Positions 8,102-16,497 of a stretch of DNA of 64,000 nucleotides are shown here, piece after piece. A program made the translations under genes and the position numbers. Numbering within the stretch: the stretch's first letter is position 1; each line of letters starts with the position of its first letter. The stretch lies in NCBI RefSeq assembly GCF_000472445.1, contig NZ_AXAJ01000018.1, forward strand, positions 47,972-111,971. The letters are read 5' to 3'. The notes under the pieces are model-generated. The model had not been told where the DNA came from. It ran no database searches and saw only the letters and a program-made list of their open reading frames with translations. Source of the stretch: Burkholderia sp. WSM2230. GTDB taxonomy: Bacteria; Pseudomonadota; Gammaproteobacteria; Burkholderiales; Burkholderiaceae.

Positions 8102-9211
8102 TCAAGCCGCCAGCACTTCGACGATCTTGCGCTGGAATGCCTTGCCGTCGCTGTCGAACAAATGACAATGGTCGGGCGTCGCGCCGAGCTTCTGCGTATC
8201 GCCCTTCGCGTGACGTTCGAGCGGCGGAATGCGCGCGATCAAGCCATCGGGCGCCACGCTCGACTCCGCATACAGGTACGCGGCATCGCCGAGCGATTCG
8301 ACGGCCATCGTGCGCGCCGACACGCCGTCTTCCGTCATGCCCACATGCAGGTGCTCGGGACGAATGCCCACCGTCACCTTGTCGCCCTGCTTCACCGATC
8401 CCGGCTCCACTGCGACGCGCTGCGTCTCGCCGGTTTCATAGCGCACGGTCACGCCGTCGTGCGTGACCGACTGCACGACGCCTTCCATGAAGTTCATTTT
8501 GGGCGAACCGATGAAGCCCGCGACGAAGCGATTGGCCGGCGCGTGATACAGCATCGTCGGACTGCCGACCTGTTCGAGATTGCCCGCCGACAGCACGACG
8601 ATCTTGTCCGCGAGCGTCATCGCTTCGACCTGATCGTGCGTCACGTAGATCATCGTGGTCTTCAGTTCGTCATGCAGACGCGCGAATTCCAGGCGCATTT
8701 TCACGCGCAGCGCGGCGTCGAGATTCGACAGCGGCTCGTCGAATAGGAACACCTTCGGCTTGCGCGTGATCGCGCGGCCAATCGCGACGCGCTGGCGCTG
8801 GCCGCCCGACAACTGCTTGGGCTTGCGATCGAGCAGATGATCGATATGCAGGATCTTCGCTGCGTTCTTCACCGCCGCGTCGATCTCCGGCTTCTTCGTG
8901 CCGGCGAGCTTCAGACCGAACGCCATGTTGTCGTATAGCGTCATGTGCGGATACAGCGCGTACGACTGGAACACCATCGCAATGCCGCGCTTGGCGGGCG
9001 GCACGTCGTTCATGCGCGCACCGTCGATGGTCAGGTCGCCCCCGCTGATGTCCTCGAGTCCGGCAATCATCCGCATCAGTGTCGATTTACCGCAACCGCT
9101 CGGGCCGACGAACACGACGAACTCGCCGTCCGCGATGTCGAGGTTGATGTCGCGCATCACCTCGGTGTCGTCGTAGGCCTTCCTGATGTTGCGCAGAGTT
9201 ACGCTTGCCAT
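8102..9211 (-). CDS. smoK: Polyol/sugar ABC transporter ATP-binding protein (UgpC/MalK type)
   Basis: Hydrolyses ATP to drive polyol import through the two permeases encoded upstream. 369 residues. Walker A GPSGCGKST (36-44), Q-loop VFQSYALYPHMT, signature LSGGQRQR, Walker B VFLFDEPLSNLDA and the switch histidine in YVTHDQVEA are all present. The C-terminal third is the MOI/TOBE domain expected for MalK-like ATPases. The start at 9211 has GGAGACAC upstream. It is the last gene of the minus-strand arm. SmoK/MtlK is the best-fitting name given the neighbouring SmoS-like dehydrogenase, but MalK-type ATPases are often shared by several importers. Confidence 0.93.
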   Translation of the reverse strand: MASVTLRNIRKAYDDTEVMRDINLDIADGEFVVFVGPSGCGKSTLMRMIAGLEDISGGDLTIDGARMNDVPPAKRGIAMVFQSYALYPHMTLYDNMAFGLKLAGTKKPEIDAAVKNAAKILHIDHLLDRKPKQLSGGQRQRVAIGRAITRKPKVFLFDEPLSNLDAALRVKMRLEFARLHDELKTTMIYVTHDQVEAMTLADKIVVLSAGNLEQVGSPTMLYHAPANRFVAGFIGSPKMNFMEGVVQSVTHDGVTVRYETGETQRVAVEPGSVKQGDKVTVGIRPEHLHVGMTEDGVSARTMAVESLGDAAYLYAESSVAPDGLIARIPPLERHAKGDTQKLGATPDHCHLFDSDGKAFQRKIVEVLAA

Positions 9212-9319
9212 GATGTGTCTCCGTGTAATGCCTGGGTGTTACTTTGTCGGTTGCTTGCCGGCTGCTTGTCTGTGGTGTGCTGAACGCGATTGCATTCGAT
9301 GCGCGCGTGTTCTACGCGC

Positions 9320-10021
9320 TCAAGGCGCCGCGGCAGTTGCGCTCAGCGTCCATTGCGCGACGAGCTCCGGCAACTGATGCATGTCGTCGAATACATGACG
9401 CGCGCCCGCAGCATGCAGCTTGTCGATTTGCTCGTCGCTCGCATGACCTCCGCCGATAAAACCCAGCACCGTCATGCCGGCCGCGCTTGCCGCGCTCACG
9501 CCGGTAACGCTGTCCTCGATGACGAGGCACGCCGACGGCGCGAGGCGCAGACCTTGCGCCGCCGCCAGATAGACGTCGGGCGCCGGCTTCGGATTGGCCA
9601 CGCTGTCGGCGCAGAACAAACGGTCGCCGAAGAACCGCACGAGGCCCGTGCGTGCAAGAACGGTTTCCACGTACGGCCGAAAACTGTTGCTCGCGCATCC
9701 TTTGACGAGCGGTACCTGCGCCAGCGCCCGCTCGATGCCCTGCACTGCCGGCGCCTGCATGGCCGCGGCTTCAACCGAACGGCGAATCGCGTCCATGTCG
9801 TCGAGGCCGAGGCTCTTGCCGAGCTGCATCGCCGTGCCCTCCAGCACTCTTTCGATGCGCAGCCCGAGCAGCGGCAGCACCACCGGTTCGATATCCGCGC
9901 CGGGCCAGCGCGCCTCGAGTTCCTGAACGAGCATGCGCGCCGCCACTGCTTCGCTGTCGATCAGGACGCCATCGCAATCGCAGATCAGCGCGAGATTTAC
10001 TGCACTCGAGCCTGCCGTCAT
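9320..10021 (-). CDS. HAD-superfamily sugar phosphatase
   Basis: Predicted phosphatase or phosphatase-like mutase acting on a small phosphorylated sugar. 233 residues. HAD motif I is LALICDCDGVLIDSEAVA (nucleophile and acid/base aspartates), motif II lies around VKGCASNSFRP, motif III is the lysine in NPKPAPDVYLAA, and motif IV is CLVIEDSVTGVSAASAAGM. This matches the GPH/YfbT subfamily with a helical cap domain. The ATG overlaps the stop of the upstream permease in an ATGA arrangement, so the two are translationally coupled. Rhodobacter polyol operons also carry a HAD gene. It may recycle a sugar phosphate that would otherwise be toxic; the substrate is unknown. Confidence 0.88.
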   Translation of the reverse strand: MTAGSSAVNLALICDCDGVLIDSEAVAARMLVQELEARWPGADIEPVVLPLLGLRIERVLEGTAMQLGKSLGLDDMDAIRRSVEAAAMQAPAVQGIERALAQVPLVKGCASNSFRPYVETVLARTGLVRFFGDRLFCADSVANPKPAPDVYLAAAQGLRLAPSACLVIEDSVTGVSAASAAGMTVLGFIGGGHASDEQIDKLHAAGARHVFDDMHQLPELVAQWTLSATAAAP

Positions 10022-10893
10022 TTGACTGCCCCGAACGTGAGGCCGCGCACGAGCTGCTTCTGCGACAGCCAGCCGACGATCAGGATCGGCGCCACCGCAA
10101 GTAGCGAAGCCGCGGACAGCTTGGCCCAGAAGAGGCCTTCGGGACTCGAATACGATGCAATGAACACCGTGAGCGGCGCGGCGTTCGAGCTCGACAGATT
10201 GATGCTCCAGAACGCTTCGTTCCACGAAAGAATCACGAGCAGCAGCGCGGTCGACGCGAGCCCCGGCAGCGCCATCGGCATCAGCAGATAGACGATTTCC
10301 TGCCAGGTCGCCGCCCCGTCGATTCGCCCTGCCTCGAGAATGTCGCGCGGAATTTCGGCGAAGTAGGTAAACGACATCCACACTGCAATCGGCAGATTGA
10401 TCAGCGTATAGACGATCACGAGACCCGATACGGTGTCGAGCAGACCGCTGTTTTTCCACAGCAGGTAGATCGGCACCAGCACGCCGACCGAGGGCATCAT
10501 CTTGGTCGACAGCATCCACAGCAGCACTTTTTGCGTGCGGCGCGTGGGGAAAAACGCCATCGCATACGCGGCCGGCACGGCCAGAATCAGGCACAGCACC
10601 GTCACGCCGACCGAGATCAGAATCGAATTCCACGCGAACGAAAAGTAACTGCTGCGCGCGAATACCTCGCGAAAGCTGTCGAATGTCGGCGTGAAGAAAA
10701 GCGACGACGAATAGGCCTGCTGCTCGGTCTTGAATGCGGTGATCGTCATCCAGAAGATCGGGAAGAACAGCAGCAGCGCGACGAGCCAGGCGATCACGCC
10801 GGGAATCGCGCGGCGGATCGCGTGGAACGGCGACTTCGCCGGCACAGTCATGGGCGTCGCGCTTGACGCCGGAGTAGAAGCAACGTGGCTCAT
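10018..10893 (-). CDS. smoG: Polyol ABC transporter permease (MalG family)
   Basis: Second membrane subunit of the polyol importer. 291 residues with six predicted membrane segments, starting near PGVIAWLVALLLFFPIFWMTITAFKT. The conserved cytoplasmic EAA loop that contacts the ATPase reads EAGRIDGAATWQEIVYLLMP. It overlaps the upstream permease gene by four bases and the downstream HAD gene by four bases, so this part of the operon is tightly coupled. The SmoG/MtlG name rests on the neighbouring sorbitol dehydrogenase and polyol kinase genes. Confidence 0.92.
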   Translation of the reverse strand: MSHVASTPASSATPMTVPAKSPFHAIRRAIPGVIAWLVALLLFFPIFWMTITAFKTEQQAYSSSLFFTPTFDSFREVFARSSYFSFAWNSILISVGVTVLCLILAVPAAYAMAFFPTRRTQKVLLWMLSTKMMPSVGVLVPIYLLWKNSGLLDTVSGLVIVYTLINLPIAVWMSFTYFAEIPRDILEAGRIDGAATWQEIVYLLMPMALPGLASTALLLVILSWNEAFWSINLSSSNAAPLTVFIASYSSPEGLFWAKLSAASLLAVAPILIVGWLSQKQLVRGLTFGAVK

Positions 10894-11825
10894 TTTTCGT
10901 ACTCCCCTTTGAGGTTCTTCGCGAGCATCCGCACGAGGAAGAACGACACGATATTGGCCAGCACGACAGCGAGAATGCCGCCCGCCGACGCGAGACCGAC
11001 GTCGAACTGTTGCAGGCCCAGCGAATAGATCAGGTACGAGAGGTTGGTGGTCGCGGTGCCCGGGCCGCCGCCCGTCGTCGTATAGATTTCGGCGAAGATG
11101 GACAGCAGAAAGATCGTCTCCATCATCACGACCACGGCAATCGCGCGCTTCAAGTGCGGCAGCGTGATGTAGAAGAACATCGCGAACGGCCCGGCGCCGT
11201 CAATGCGCGCCGCTTCCTTCTGCTCCTGATCGAGCGACTGGATCGCCGTGAACAGAATCAGGAACGCGAACGGCAGCCATTGCCACGCGACGATCATGAT
11301 GACCGCCGTCAACGGATATTCGGCGAACCAGTCGATCGGCTGCAAGCCGATTGCACGCATGCCCTGCGCGATCAGTCCATACACCGGATGCAAAATCATG
11401 TTCTTCCAGATCAGCGCGCTCACCGTGGGCATCACGAAGAACGGAGCGATGGCGAGCAGGCGTGCCACGCCCTGGCCGTAGAACTTGCGGTCGAACAGAA
11501 TCGCCATCAGCACGCCGCCTACCACCGTGATCACGAGCACCGAGACGATCAACTGCAGCGTGTGACCAATCGACGGTCCGAACGACGGATCGCCGGCCAG
11601 GAACTGATAGTTGTCGAAACCGGCAAAGCCCTTCAGATCCGGATTCAGCAGGTTGTAGCGCGAGAACGAGAACCAGATCGTCATGGCGAGCGGAATCGTC
11701 ATCCATAGCACCAGGACGGCGACCGACGGCGACACGAGCCAGCGCGCCGAATTGGCCTTGCGGACTTCGCGTTCTTTTTCTGTCTGAGGATGGGCATGCA
11801 TGAGAGGCAGGCGCAGAGGACGCAT
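10890..11825 (-). CDS. smoF: Polyol ABC transporter permease (MalF family)
   Basis: First membrane subunit of the polyol importer. 311 residues with about six membrane helices, the first being WLVSPSVAVLVLWMTIPLAMTIWF. The EAA loop reads EAARIDGAGPFAMFFYITLPHLK. The start at 11825 has AGGTGG about six bases upstream; a second in-frame ATG eight codons in is less well placed. The 193-base gap to the binding-protein gene holds a perfect hairpin, consistent with differential expression of binding protein and membrane subunits. Confidence 0.92.
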   Translation of the reverse strand: MRPLRLPLMHAHPQTEKEREVRKANSARWLVSPSVAVLVLWMTIPLAMTIWFSFSRYNLLNPDLKGFAGFDNYQFLAGDPSFGPSIGHTLQLIVSVLVITVVGGVLMAILFDRKFYGQGVARLLAIAPFFVMPTVSALIWKNMILHPVYGLIAQGMRAIGLQPIDWFAEYPLTAVIMIVAWQWLPFAFLILFTAIQSLDQEQKEAARIDGAGPFAMFFYITLPHLKRAIAVVVMMETIFLLSIFAEIYTTTGGGPGTATTNLSYLIYSLGLQQFDVGLASAGGILAVVLANIVSFFLVRMLAKNLKGEYEK

Positions 11826-11948
11826 GATTGACCACCTGTTCGGTAATGCGCGGGCGGCACGAACCGCGCGAATGGCCGTAGCGCTTTGACTGCGAGCAAA
11901 ACGGCATTGCGGCGTACGCGCGGCGGTGACAGCCCGCTGTACTGCGTG

Positions 11949-11974
11949 AGCCGGCTGACGGGCGCCAGCCGGCT
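11949..11974 (-). other. Hairpin between binding-protein and permease genes
   Basis: AGCCGGCTG (11949-11957) and CAGCCGGCT (11966-11974) form a perfect 9-bp stem with an 8-base loop, without a U-tract. Such stem-loops after binding-protein genes, as in the mal operon, protect the upstream mRNA and reduce permease expression. That role is inferred from position. Confidence 0.5.
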
Positions 11975-12018
11975 TGTGCCACGCGACTTCAGTGGCGAGA
12001 TTCGGCTCTAGCTCCGGA

Positions 12019-13341
12019 TCACTTCTGGTAGCCGGCCTGCTTGACCGCGCGATCCGCGGTAGCCTGACCTGCCGCCAACGCCTGGTCGACGCTCATCTGA
12101 CCGGCAATCGCACCGGAGATGCTCTGACCGACCACCGTGCCGAACGACTGGAACTCAGGAATCCCAACGAACTGCACACCGGTGTACGGTACAGGCTTTA
12201 ACGTCGGATGATCCGGATCGGCCGATTCGATTGCCTTCAGCACGAAGTCGCCGAACGGTGCAGCCTGCTTGTACTCGGAGCGCGCGTAAGTGGATTGACG
12301 CGTGCCCGGCGGCACCGAGGCCCAGCCTTCGTCCTTCGCGACGAGCTCGATGTACTGCTTCGACGTGGCCCACGTGATGAACTTCTTCGCGGCGTCGGCC
12401 TGTTTCGACGACTTCGGAATCGCCAGCGCCCACGCCCACAGCCAGTGCGAACCCTTCGGCGTGACCGCGACCGGCGCGGCTGCGAAACCGACCTTGTCCG
12501 AGATCTGCGATTGCTGCTTGTTGTACAGCATGCCGGCTGCCACCGTCGCGTCTATCCACATCGCGCATTTGCCCGAGGACATCAGCGTGAGGTTTTCGTT
12601 AAAGCCGTTCGAGCTCGCTCCCGGCGGCCCGTTCTTTTTCAACAGATCGACATAGAACGTGATGGCTTTTTTCCATTCCGGCGAAGTGAGTTGCGCATGC
12701 CACTTTTCGTCGAACCAGCGGCCGCCGAACGTGTTCACGACGGTCGTGCCGTAAGCCATGTTCTCGCCCCAGCCCGCCTTGCCGCGCAGGCAGATGCCGT
12801 ACACGCCGTTGGCTTTGTCGGTGAGCTTGTCGGCAAATTGCGCGATCTGGTCGTAGGTCGGCTGATCGGGCATTTTCAGGCCCTTGGCCGCGAACAGGTC
12901 CTTGCGGTAATACGTCATCGAGCTTTCGACGTAAAACGGCAGCGCGTACAACTGGCCGCCGGCAGAGAGGCCGTCGCGCGCGGTCTTGACCACGTCGTTG
13001 AGATCGTAGTCGGCGGGCAGGTTCGTGAGCGGCGTAAGCCAGCCGCGCTTGCCCCATTGCGGCGTTTCATAGGCGCCGATGGTCATCACGTCGAACTGGC
13101 CGCTGCCGGTCGTGATGTCGGTCGTGGCCCGCTGACGCAGCACGTTCTCCTCGAGAATCACCCAGTTCAGCTTGATGTCCGGATTCGCCTTTTCGAATTC
13201 GGGCGAGAGCTTCTTCAACTCGATCATGTCCGGATTGTTCAGCGTCGCGATGGTCACCGTGGCCGCCGACGCGCTCAGCGCAAAGCATGCCGCAGCGCCT
13301 GCGCTAACCATCTTGAGCGCGGACTTGAGGGCTGGTTTCAT
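12019..13341 (-). CDS. smoE: Polyol ABC transporter substrate-binding protein
   Basis: Periplasmic receptor for the polyol importer. 440 residues of the extracellular solute-binding protein family 1. The Sec signal MKPALKSALKMVSAGAAACFALSASAA is followed by TVTIATLNNPDMIELKKLSPEFEKANPDIKLNWV. Later GQFDVMTIGAYETPQWGKRGWLTPL and MWIDATVAAGML match SmoE/MtlE-type sorbitol and mannitol binding proteins. It lies between the sorbitol dehydrogenase and permease genes in the same direction. The specific polyol cannot be read from the sequence, though the neighbours point to sorbitol, mannitol or arabitol. Confidence 0.92.
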   Translation of the reverse strand: MKPALKSALKMVSAGAAACFALSASAATVTIATLNNPDMIELKKLSPEFEKANPDIKLNWVILEENVLRQRATTDITTGSGQFDVMTIGAYETPQWGKRGWLTPLTNLPADYDLNDVVKTARDGLSAGGQLYALPFYVESSMTYYRKDLFAAKGLKMPDQPTYDQIAQFADKLTDKANGVYGICLRGKAGWGENMAYGTTVVNTFGGRWFDEKWHAQLTSPEWKKAITFYVDLLKKNGPPGASSNGFNENLTLMSSGKCAMWIDATVAAGMLYNKQQSQISDKVGFAAAPVAVTPKGSHWLWAWALAIPKSSKQADAAKKFITWATSKQYIELVAKDEGWASVPPGTRQSTYARSEYKQAAPFGDFVLKAIESADPDHPTLKPVPYTGVQFVGIPEFQSFGTVVGQSISGAIAGQMSVDQALAAGQATADRAVKQAGYQK

Positions 13342-13420
13342 GTCTGTTGTCTCCTTTCTCGTGCGTTATGTGATGCTGCGTTTGTTGTACGAAATGGCGC
13401 TGGATAACGGGCCTTGGTGC

Positions 13421-14203
13421 TCAGCTCATCCAGTTGCCGCCGTCGACGTTAAGCGTTTGCGCGGTGATGTAGTCCGCATCCGCCGATGCGAGGAAGAGCG
13501 CCGCGCCCGTCAGATCCTCCGGCACGCCCATGCGCCCGAGCGGCACCGCTTCGCCGACGAGGCGCTTCTTCTCGCCGAGCGGCCGGTTTTCGTAACGGGC
13601 GAAGAGCGCGTCGACTTCCTTCCACATCGGCGTATCGACGACACCCGGCGCGATGCCGTTCACATTGATCTTGTACGGCGCGAGCGCGAGTGCCGCGGAT
13701 TGCGTATAGCTGAGCACGGCGGCCTTGGTCGCGCAGTAATGCGACACGAGCGCTTCGCCGCGCCGCCCCGCTTGCGACGACATATTGATGATCTTGCCGC
13801 CGCGGCCTTGCTCGACCATGTGCCGCGCGACGGCTTGCATGAGAAAGAACATGCCTTTCACGTTGACCGCGAAGAGGCGATCGAACACGTCCCAGGATTC
13901 GTCGAGAATCGGGCGCATGTCGAAAAGCGCCGCATTGTTGAAGAGAATGTCGATCTGGCCGAAACGCTCCACGGTGCCCGCCACGATGCGCTCGATATCC
14001 TCGCGGCGCGTGACGTCCGCACTCACCGTCAGCACGCGCTCGCCATGCGAGGCGCGCAGCGTGTCGCCGAAACTGTCCGCCGGCTTGACGTCGACGAGCA
14101 CGCATTGCGCGCCTTCGTCCAGATAGCGCCGCGCTACGGCTTCGCCTATGCCGCTTGCCGCGCCCGTCAGAATGGCCACCTTGTCTTGCAATCGTGCCGC
14201 CAC
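13421..14203 (-). CDS. smoS: Sorbitol dehydrogenase / L-iditol 2-dehydrogenase (SDR family)
   Basis: Classical short-chain dehydrogenase expected to oxidise D-sorbitol to D-fructose with NAD. 260 residues. Cofactor motif TGAASGIG, the NNA motif (ILFNNAALFDMRP) and catalytic Ser/Tyr/Lys in MSSQAGRRGEALVSHYCATKAAV are present. The C-terminus ends VDGGNWMS. The stretches NNAALFD, IINMSSQAGRRGEALV and LNVDGGNWMS closely resemble what I recall of Rhodobacter sphaeroides SmoS, hence the symbol. The start is GTG at 14203, with GGAGA about eight bases before it. First gene of the minus-strand arm, so its upstream region should carry the operon promoter. It diverges from the zinc transporter. Confidence 0.93.
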   Translation of the reverse strand: MAARLQDKVAILTGAASGIGEAVARRYLDEGAQCVLVDVKPADSFGDTLRASHGERVLTVSADVTRREDIERIVAGTVERFGQIDILFNNAALFDMRPILDESWDVFDRLFAVNVKGMFFLMQAVARHMVEQGRGGKIINMSSQAGRRGEALVSHYCATKAAVLSYTQSAALALAPYKINVNGIAPGVVDTPMWKEVDALFARYENRPLGEKKRLVGEAVPLGRMGVPEDLTGAALFLASADADYITAQTLNVDGGNWMS

Positions 14204-14240
14204 GCTTTGTCTCCAGTTCAGTCCGCTTTTCGATGCGCGG

Positions 14241-14254
14241 TGAGCGAACGCTCA
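14241..14254. promoter_or_regulatory. Candidate polyol-regulon operator, right arm
   Basis: Perfect palindrome TGAGCG-AA-CGCTCA, 37 bases upstream of the GTG start of the sorbitol dehydrogenase. It shares the pattern nGAGCRAAYGCTCn with the palindrome at 3918-3931 before the other arm. Matching sequence and matching position make it a good candidate for the SorC-type regulator. Confidence 0.5.
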
Positions 14255-14406
14255 TTGCGCGATCAATTGCTCTGTTTGTGATCGAATGATCGGATACGCA
14301 CCGGGCCATGTCAAGGCGCTCTGTCAGATTTCGATGGTGCAGCGCGCAACGAGGGCTCGCCCCTCCTTGTACGCCGCTTACGCGCGTCTACTGACATCAA
14401 GACAAG

Positions 14407-14423
14407 ATACGTTATATCATTGC
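14407..14423. promoter_or_regulatory. Possible Zur-type site and -10 region of the metal importer
   Basis: ATACGTTATATCATTGC lies about 150 bases before the binding-protein start. It contains GTTATA, the conserved half of Zur boxes, with a degenerate second half, and it could also serve as a -10 region. Weak match. Confidence 0.3.
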
Positions 14424-14575
14424 GGACTCGTTTCACGACCCGCTTCCGTATCAGCACGACGCCTTGTGGCCGCGCGTTCCGAGCCGCCGCAACGGCGACG
14501 TCGCGGGCCTTTGCAGCGGCTTCAGACACCGCGCATGTGCGCGGCTCATTCAACCCTCTTGCAGCAGGACACACC

Positions 14576-15535
14576 ATGAAGAAGATCGTCGCAATGTTGC
14601 TTCCGAAGTATGTCGCCGCCGTCACAACCGCGTTCGCGTTAAGCCATGCAGCTTTCGCCGCCGATGCGAAAATCCCCGTGGTCGCCGCGGAAAACTTCTA
14701 CGGCGACGTGGTGCAGCAACTGGGCGGCGACCGGGTCGACGTGACGAGCATTCTCAGCAACCCCGACCAGGACCCGCATCTGTTCGAGGCAAGCGCGAAG
14801 ACGGCGCGCGCGTTGCAGCATGCAAGCCTTGTGGTCTACAACGGCGCCGACTACGATCCGTGGATGGCAAAATTGCTGGCTGCGTCCAACAGCACGCAGG
14901 GCACCAAGCGCAAGACGATCGTCGCGGCGGAGTTGACCGGCAAGAAGGGCGGCGACAACCCGCATCTCTGGTACGACCTCGCGACCATGCCGAAGGTGGC
15001 GCACGCGGTCACGGAGGCGCTCGTCGCGGCTGACCCGGCGCACAAGTCGGCGTACGATGCGAACCTCGCGAAGTTTCTCGATTCGCTGAAGCCGGTTCAG
15101 GCCAAGGTCGCCGAACTGCATGGCCGCTACGCGGGCACGCCGGTCACGGCAACCGAGCCGGTATTCGGCTATATGTCGGATGCCATCGGGCTCGCCATGC
15201 GCAACATGCGCTTTCAGATGGCGGCCATGAACGACACCGAGGCGAGCGCGTCGGACATCGCCGCTTTCGAACGCGACCTGCGCGAAAAGCGCGTACGCGT
15301 ACTGATCTATAACAGCCAGGCAACCGAGGCCCTGACCAAACGCATGTTGAATCTCGCGCAGCAATCGAAGGTGCCGACCGTGAGCGTCACCGAGACAGAA
15401 CCCGCCGGCAGCACGTATCAGACGTGGATGCTGTCGCAGCTCGACGCGCTCGGCGCGGCGCTCGCCAAGGGCAACGCCGGCAATGCAGGCAACGCGAAAG
15501 CAGCGGCTGCCGGCGCCAAAGGAAAAAGCCAATGA
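14576..15535 (+). CDS. znuA: Zinc/manganese ABC transporter substrate-binding protein (cluster A-I)
   Basis: Periplasmic metal receptor. 319 residues. The signal peptide MKKIVAMLLPKYVAAVTTAFALSHAAFA precedes IPVVAAENFYGDVVQQLGGDRVDVTSILSNPDQDPHLFEAS, the ZnuA/TroA-family start. Candidate metal ligands are the histidines of DPHLFEA and NPHLWYD, followed by a glutamate around TATEPVFGYM and an acidic residue near TVSVTETEP. The flexible His-rich loop of many ZnuA proteins is absent; a His-rich segment is instead found at the end of the ATPase. Upstream in-frame codons exist, but the signal peptide sets the start at 14576. Zinc is the likelier metal; manganese cannot be excluded. Confidence 0.88.
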   Translation: MKKIVAMLLPKYVAAVTTAFALSHAAFAADAKIPVVAAENFYGDVVQQLGGDRVDVTSILSNPDQDPHLFEASAKTARALQHASLVVYNGADYDPWMAKLLAASNSTQGTKRKTIVAAELTGKKGGDNPHLWYDLATMPKVAHAVTEALVAADPAHKSAYDANLAKFLDSLKPVQAKVAELHGRYAGTPVTATEPVFGYMSDAIGLAMRNMRFQMAAMNDTEASASDIAAFERDLREKRVRVLIYNSQATEALTKRMLNLAQQSKVPTVSVTETEPAGSTYQTWMLSQLDALGAALAKGNAGNAGNAKAAAAGAKGKSQ

Positions 15536-16497
15536 CTGTCACTGGCCGCAGCACGCCAGCCACTACGGCCGCGAGCGCAGCGGCGCTCGCGGCAAACCGC
15601 CCGCCCGTGCTCGAACTCGATCACGTCACGCTTGAACTCGGCGGCCGCACGATCCTGCGCGATACCGGTTTCGTCGTGAACCAGGGCGAATTCATCGGCG
15701 TGCTCGGGCCGAACGGCGCCGGCAAGACCACGCTGATGCGCGCGGTGCTCGGCCTCGTGCCGGCGGCAAGCGGCACGATCCGCGTGCTCGGGCAAGCCGT
15801 GGCACGCGGCAACGCGTCGATCGGTTATATGCCGCAAACGCGCAGCGCGCTTGCCGGGCGGCGCGTGCGTGGCCGCGATTTCGTCGCGATGGCGGCCGAC
15901 GGCCACCGCTGGGGCCTGCCTCACGCCGACACGAAAACACGCGCGGACGTCGAACGCGTGCTTGAACTGGTGGATGGCCGCAAGCTCGCCGAGCGGCCAC
16001 TCTCCGAACTATCCGGCGGCGAGCGTCAGCGCCTGCTGCTAGCGCAATGCCTGCTCGGCGCACCGAAGCTGCTGCTGCTCGATGAACCGCTGATCAGCCT
16101 CGATCCGCATCATCAGAAAAGCGTGGTCGAACTCGTGCGCCGCGTGCAGCAGGAGCTCGGCATCGCCGTGCTGTTCTCGGCGCACGAACTGAATCCGCTG
16201 TTGAACTCGCTCGATCGCGTGCTGTACCTCGGCAGCGGCGTCGCGGCGCTCGGCACCGTGGACGAAGTCATCACGCGGCCCGTGCTGTCGCGCCTCTACG
16301 GTTCGCCAATCGACGTGATGCGCGTGAACGGCCGCATCTTCGTGATGTCGGGCGGCGTGGAAGTGGAGAAGCACGATCACGAGCACGAACACGACGAGAA
16401 CGGCGGACATTCGCATTCTCATGGCCATGCGCACGGCCATTCGCACGAGCACAGGCAGCAACACAACGCACGCGACGGACACAAGCACGATGTTTGA
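15532..16497 (+). CDS. znuC: Metal ABC transporter ATP-binding protein with His-rich C-terminal tail
   Basis: ATPase of the zinc/manganese importer. 321 residues, longer than typical ZnuC (about 250). Walker A GPNGAGKTT (59-67), signature LSGGERQR, Walker B LLLLDEPLISLDPHHQ and switch region LFSAHELNPLL are intact. The last 45 residues (277-321) hold 15 histidines in HDHEHEH and GHSHSHGHAHGHSHEH runs, a likely cytoplasmic metal-binding tail. It overlaps the binding-protein stop by ATGA and the permease start by 8 bases, so all three genes are coupled. The tail might buffer or sense zinc on the cytoplasmic face; that is inference. Confidence 0.92.
   Translation: MTVTGRSTPATTAASAAALAANRPPVLELDHVTLELGGRTILRDTGFVVNQGEFIGVLGPNGAGKTTLMRAVLGLVPAASGTIRVLGQAVARGNASIGYMPQTRSALAGRRVRGRDFVAMAADGHRWGLPHADTKTRADVERVLELVDGRKLAERPLSELSGGERQRLLLAQCLLGAPKLLLLDEPLISLDPHHQKSVVELVRRVQQELGIAVLFSAHELNPLLNSLDRVLYLGSGVAALGTVDEVITRPVLSRLYGSPIDVMRVNGRIFVMSGGVEVEKHDHEHEHDENGGHSHSHGHAHGHSHEHRQQHNARDGHKHDV

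Larger units (their letters stand above)
14204..14575. other. Divergent intergenic region, sorbitol dehydrogenase / zinc importer
   Basis: 372 bases that must hold promoters for the polyol transport operon (leftwards) and the metal importer (rightwards). I see the palindrome at 14241-14254 and an AT-rich candidate metal-regulator site near 14407-14423. Nothing else stands out. Confidence 0.5.

Noticed and set aside
9320..10633. Apparent fusion protein joining a permease-region frame to the HAD phosphatase
   Set aside because: The upstream part is out of frame with the real permease and has no membrane segments. The HAD protein starts at the ATG overlapping the permease stop.
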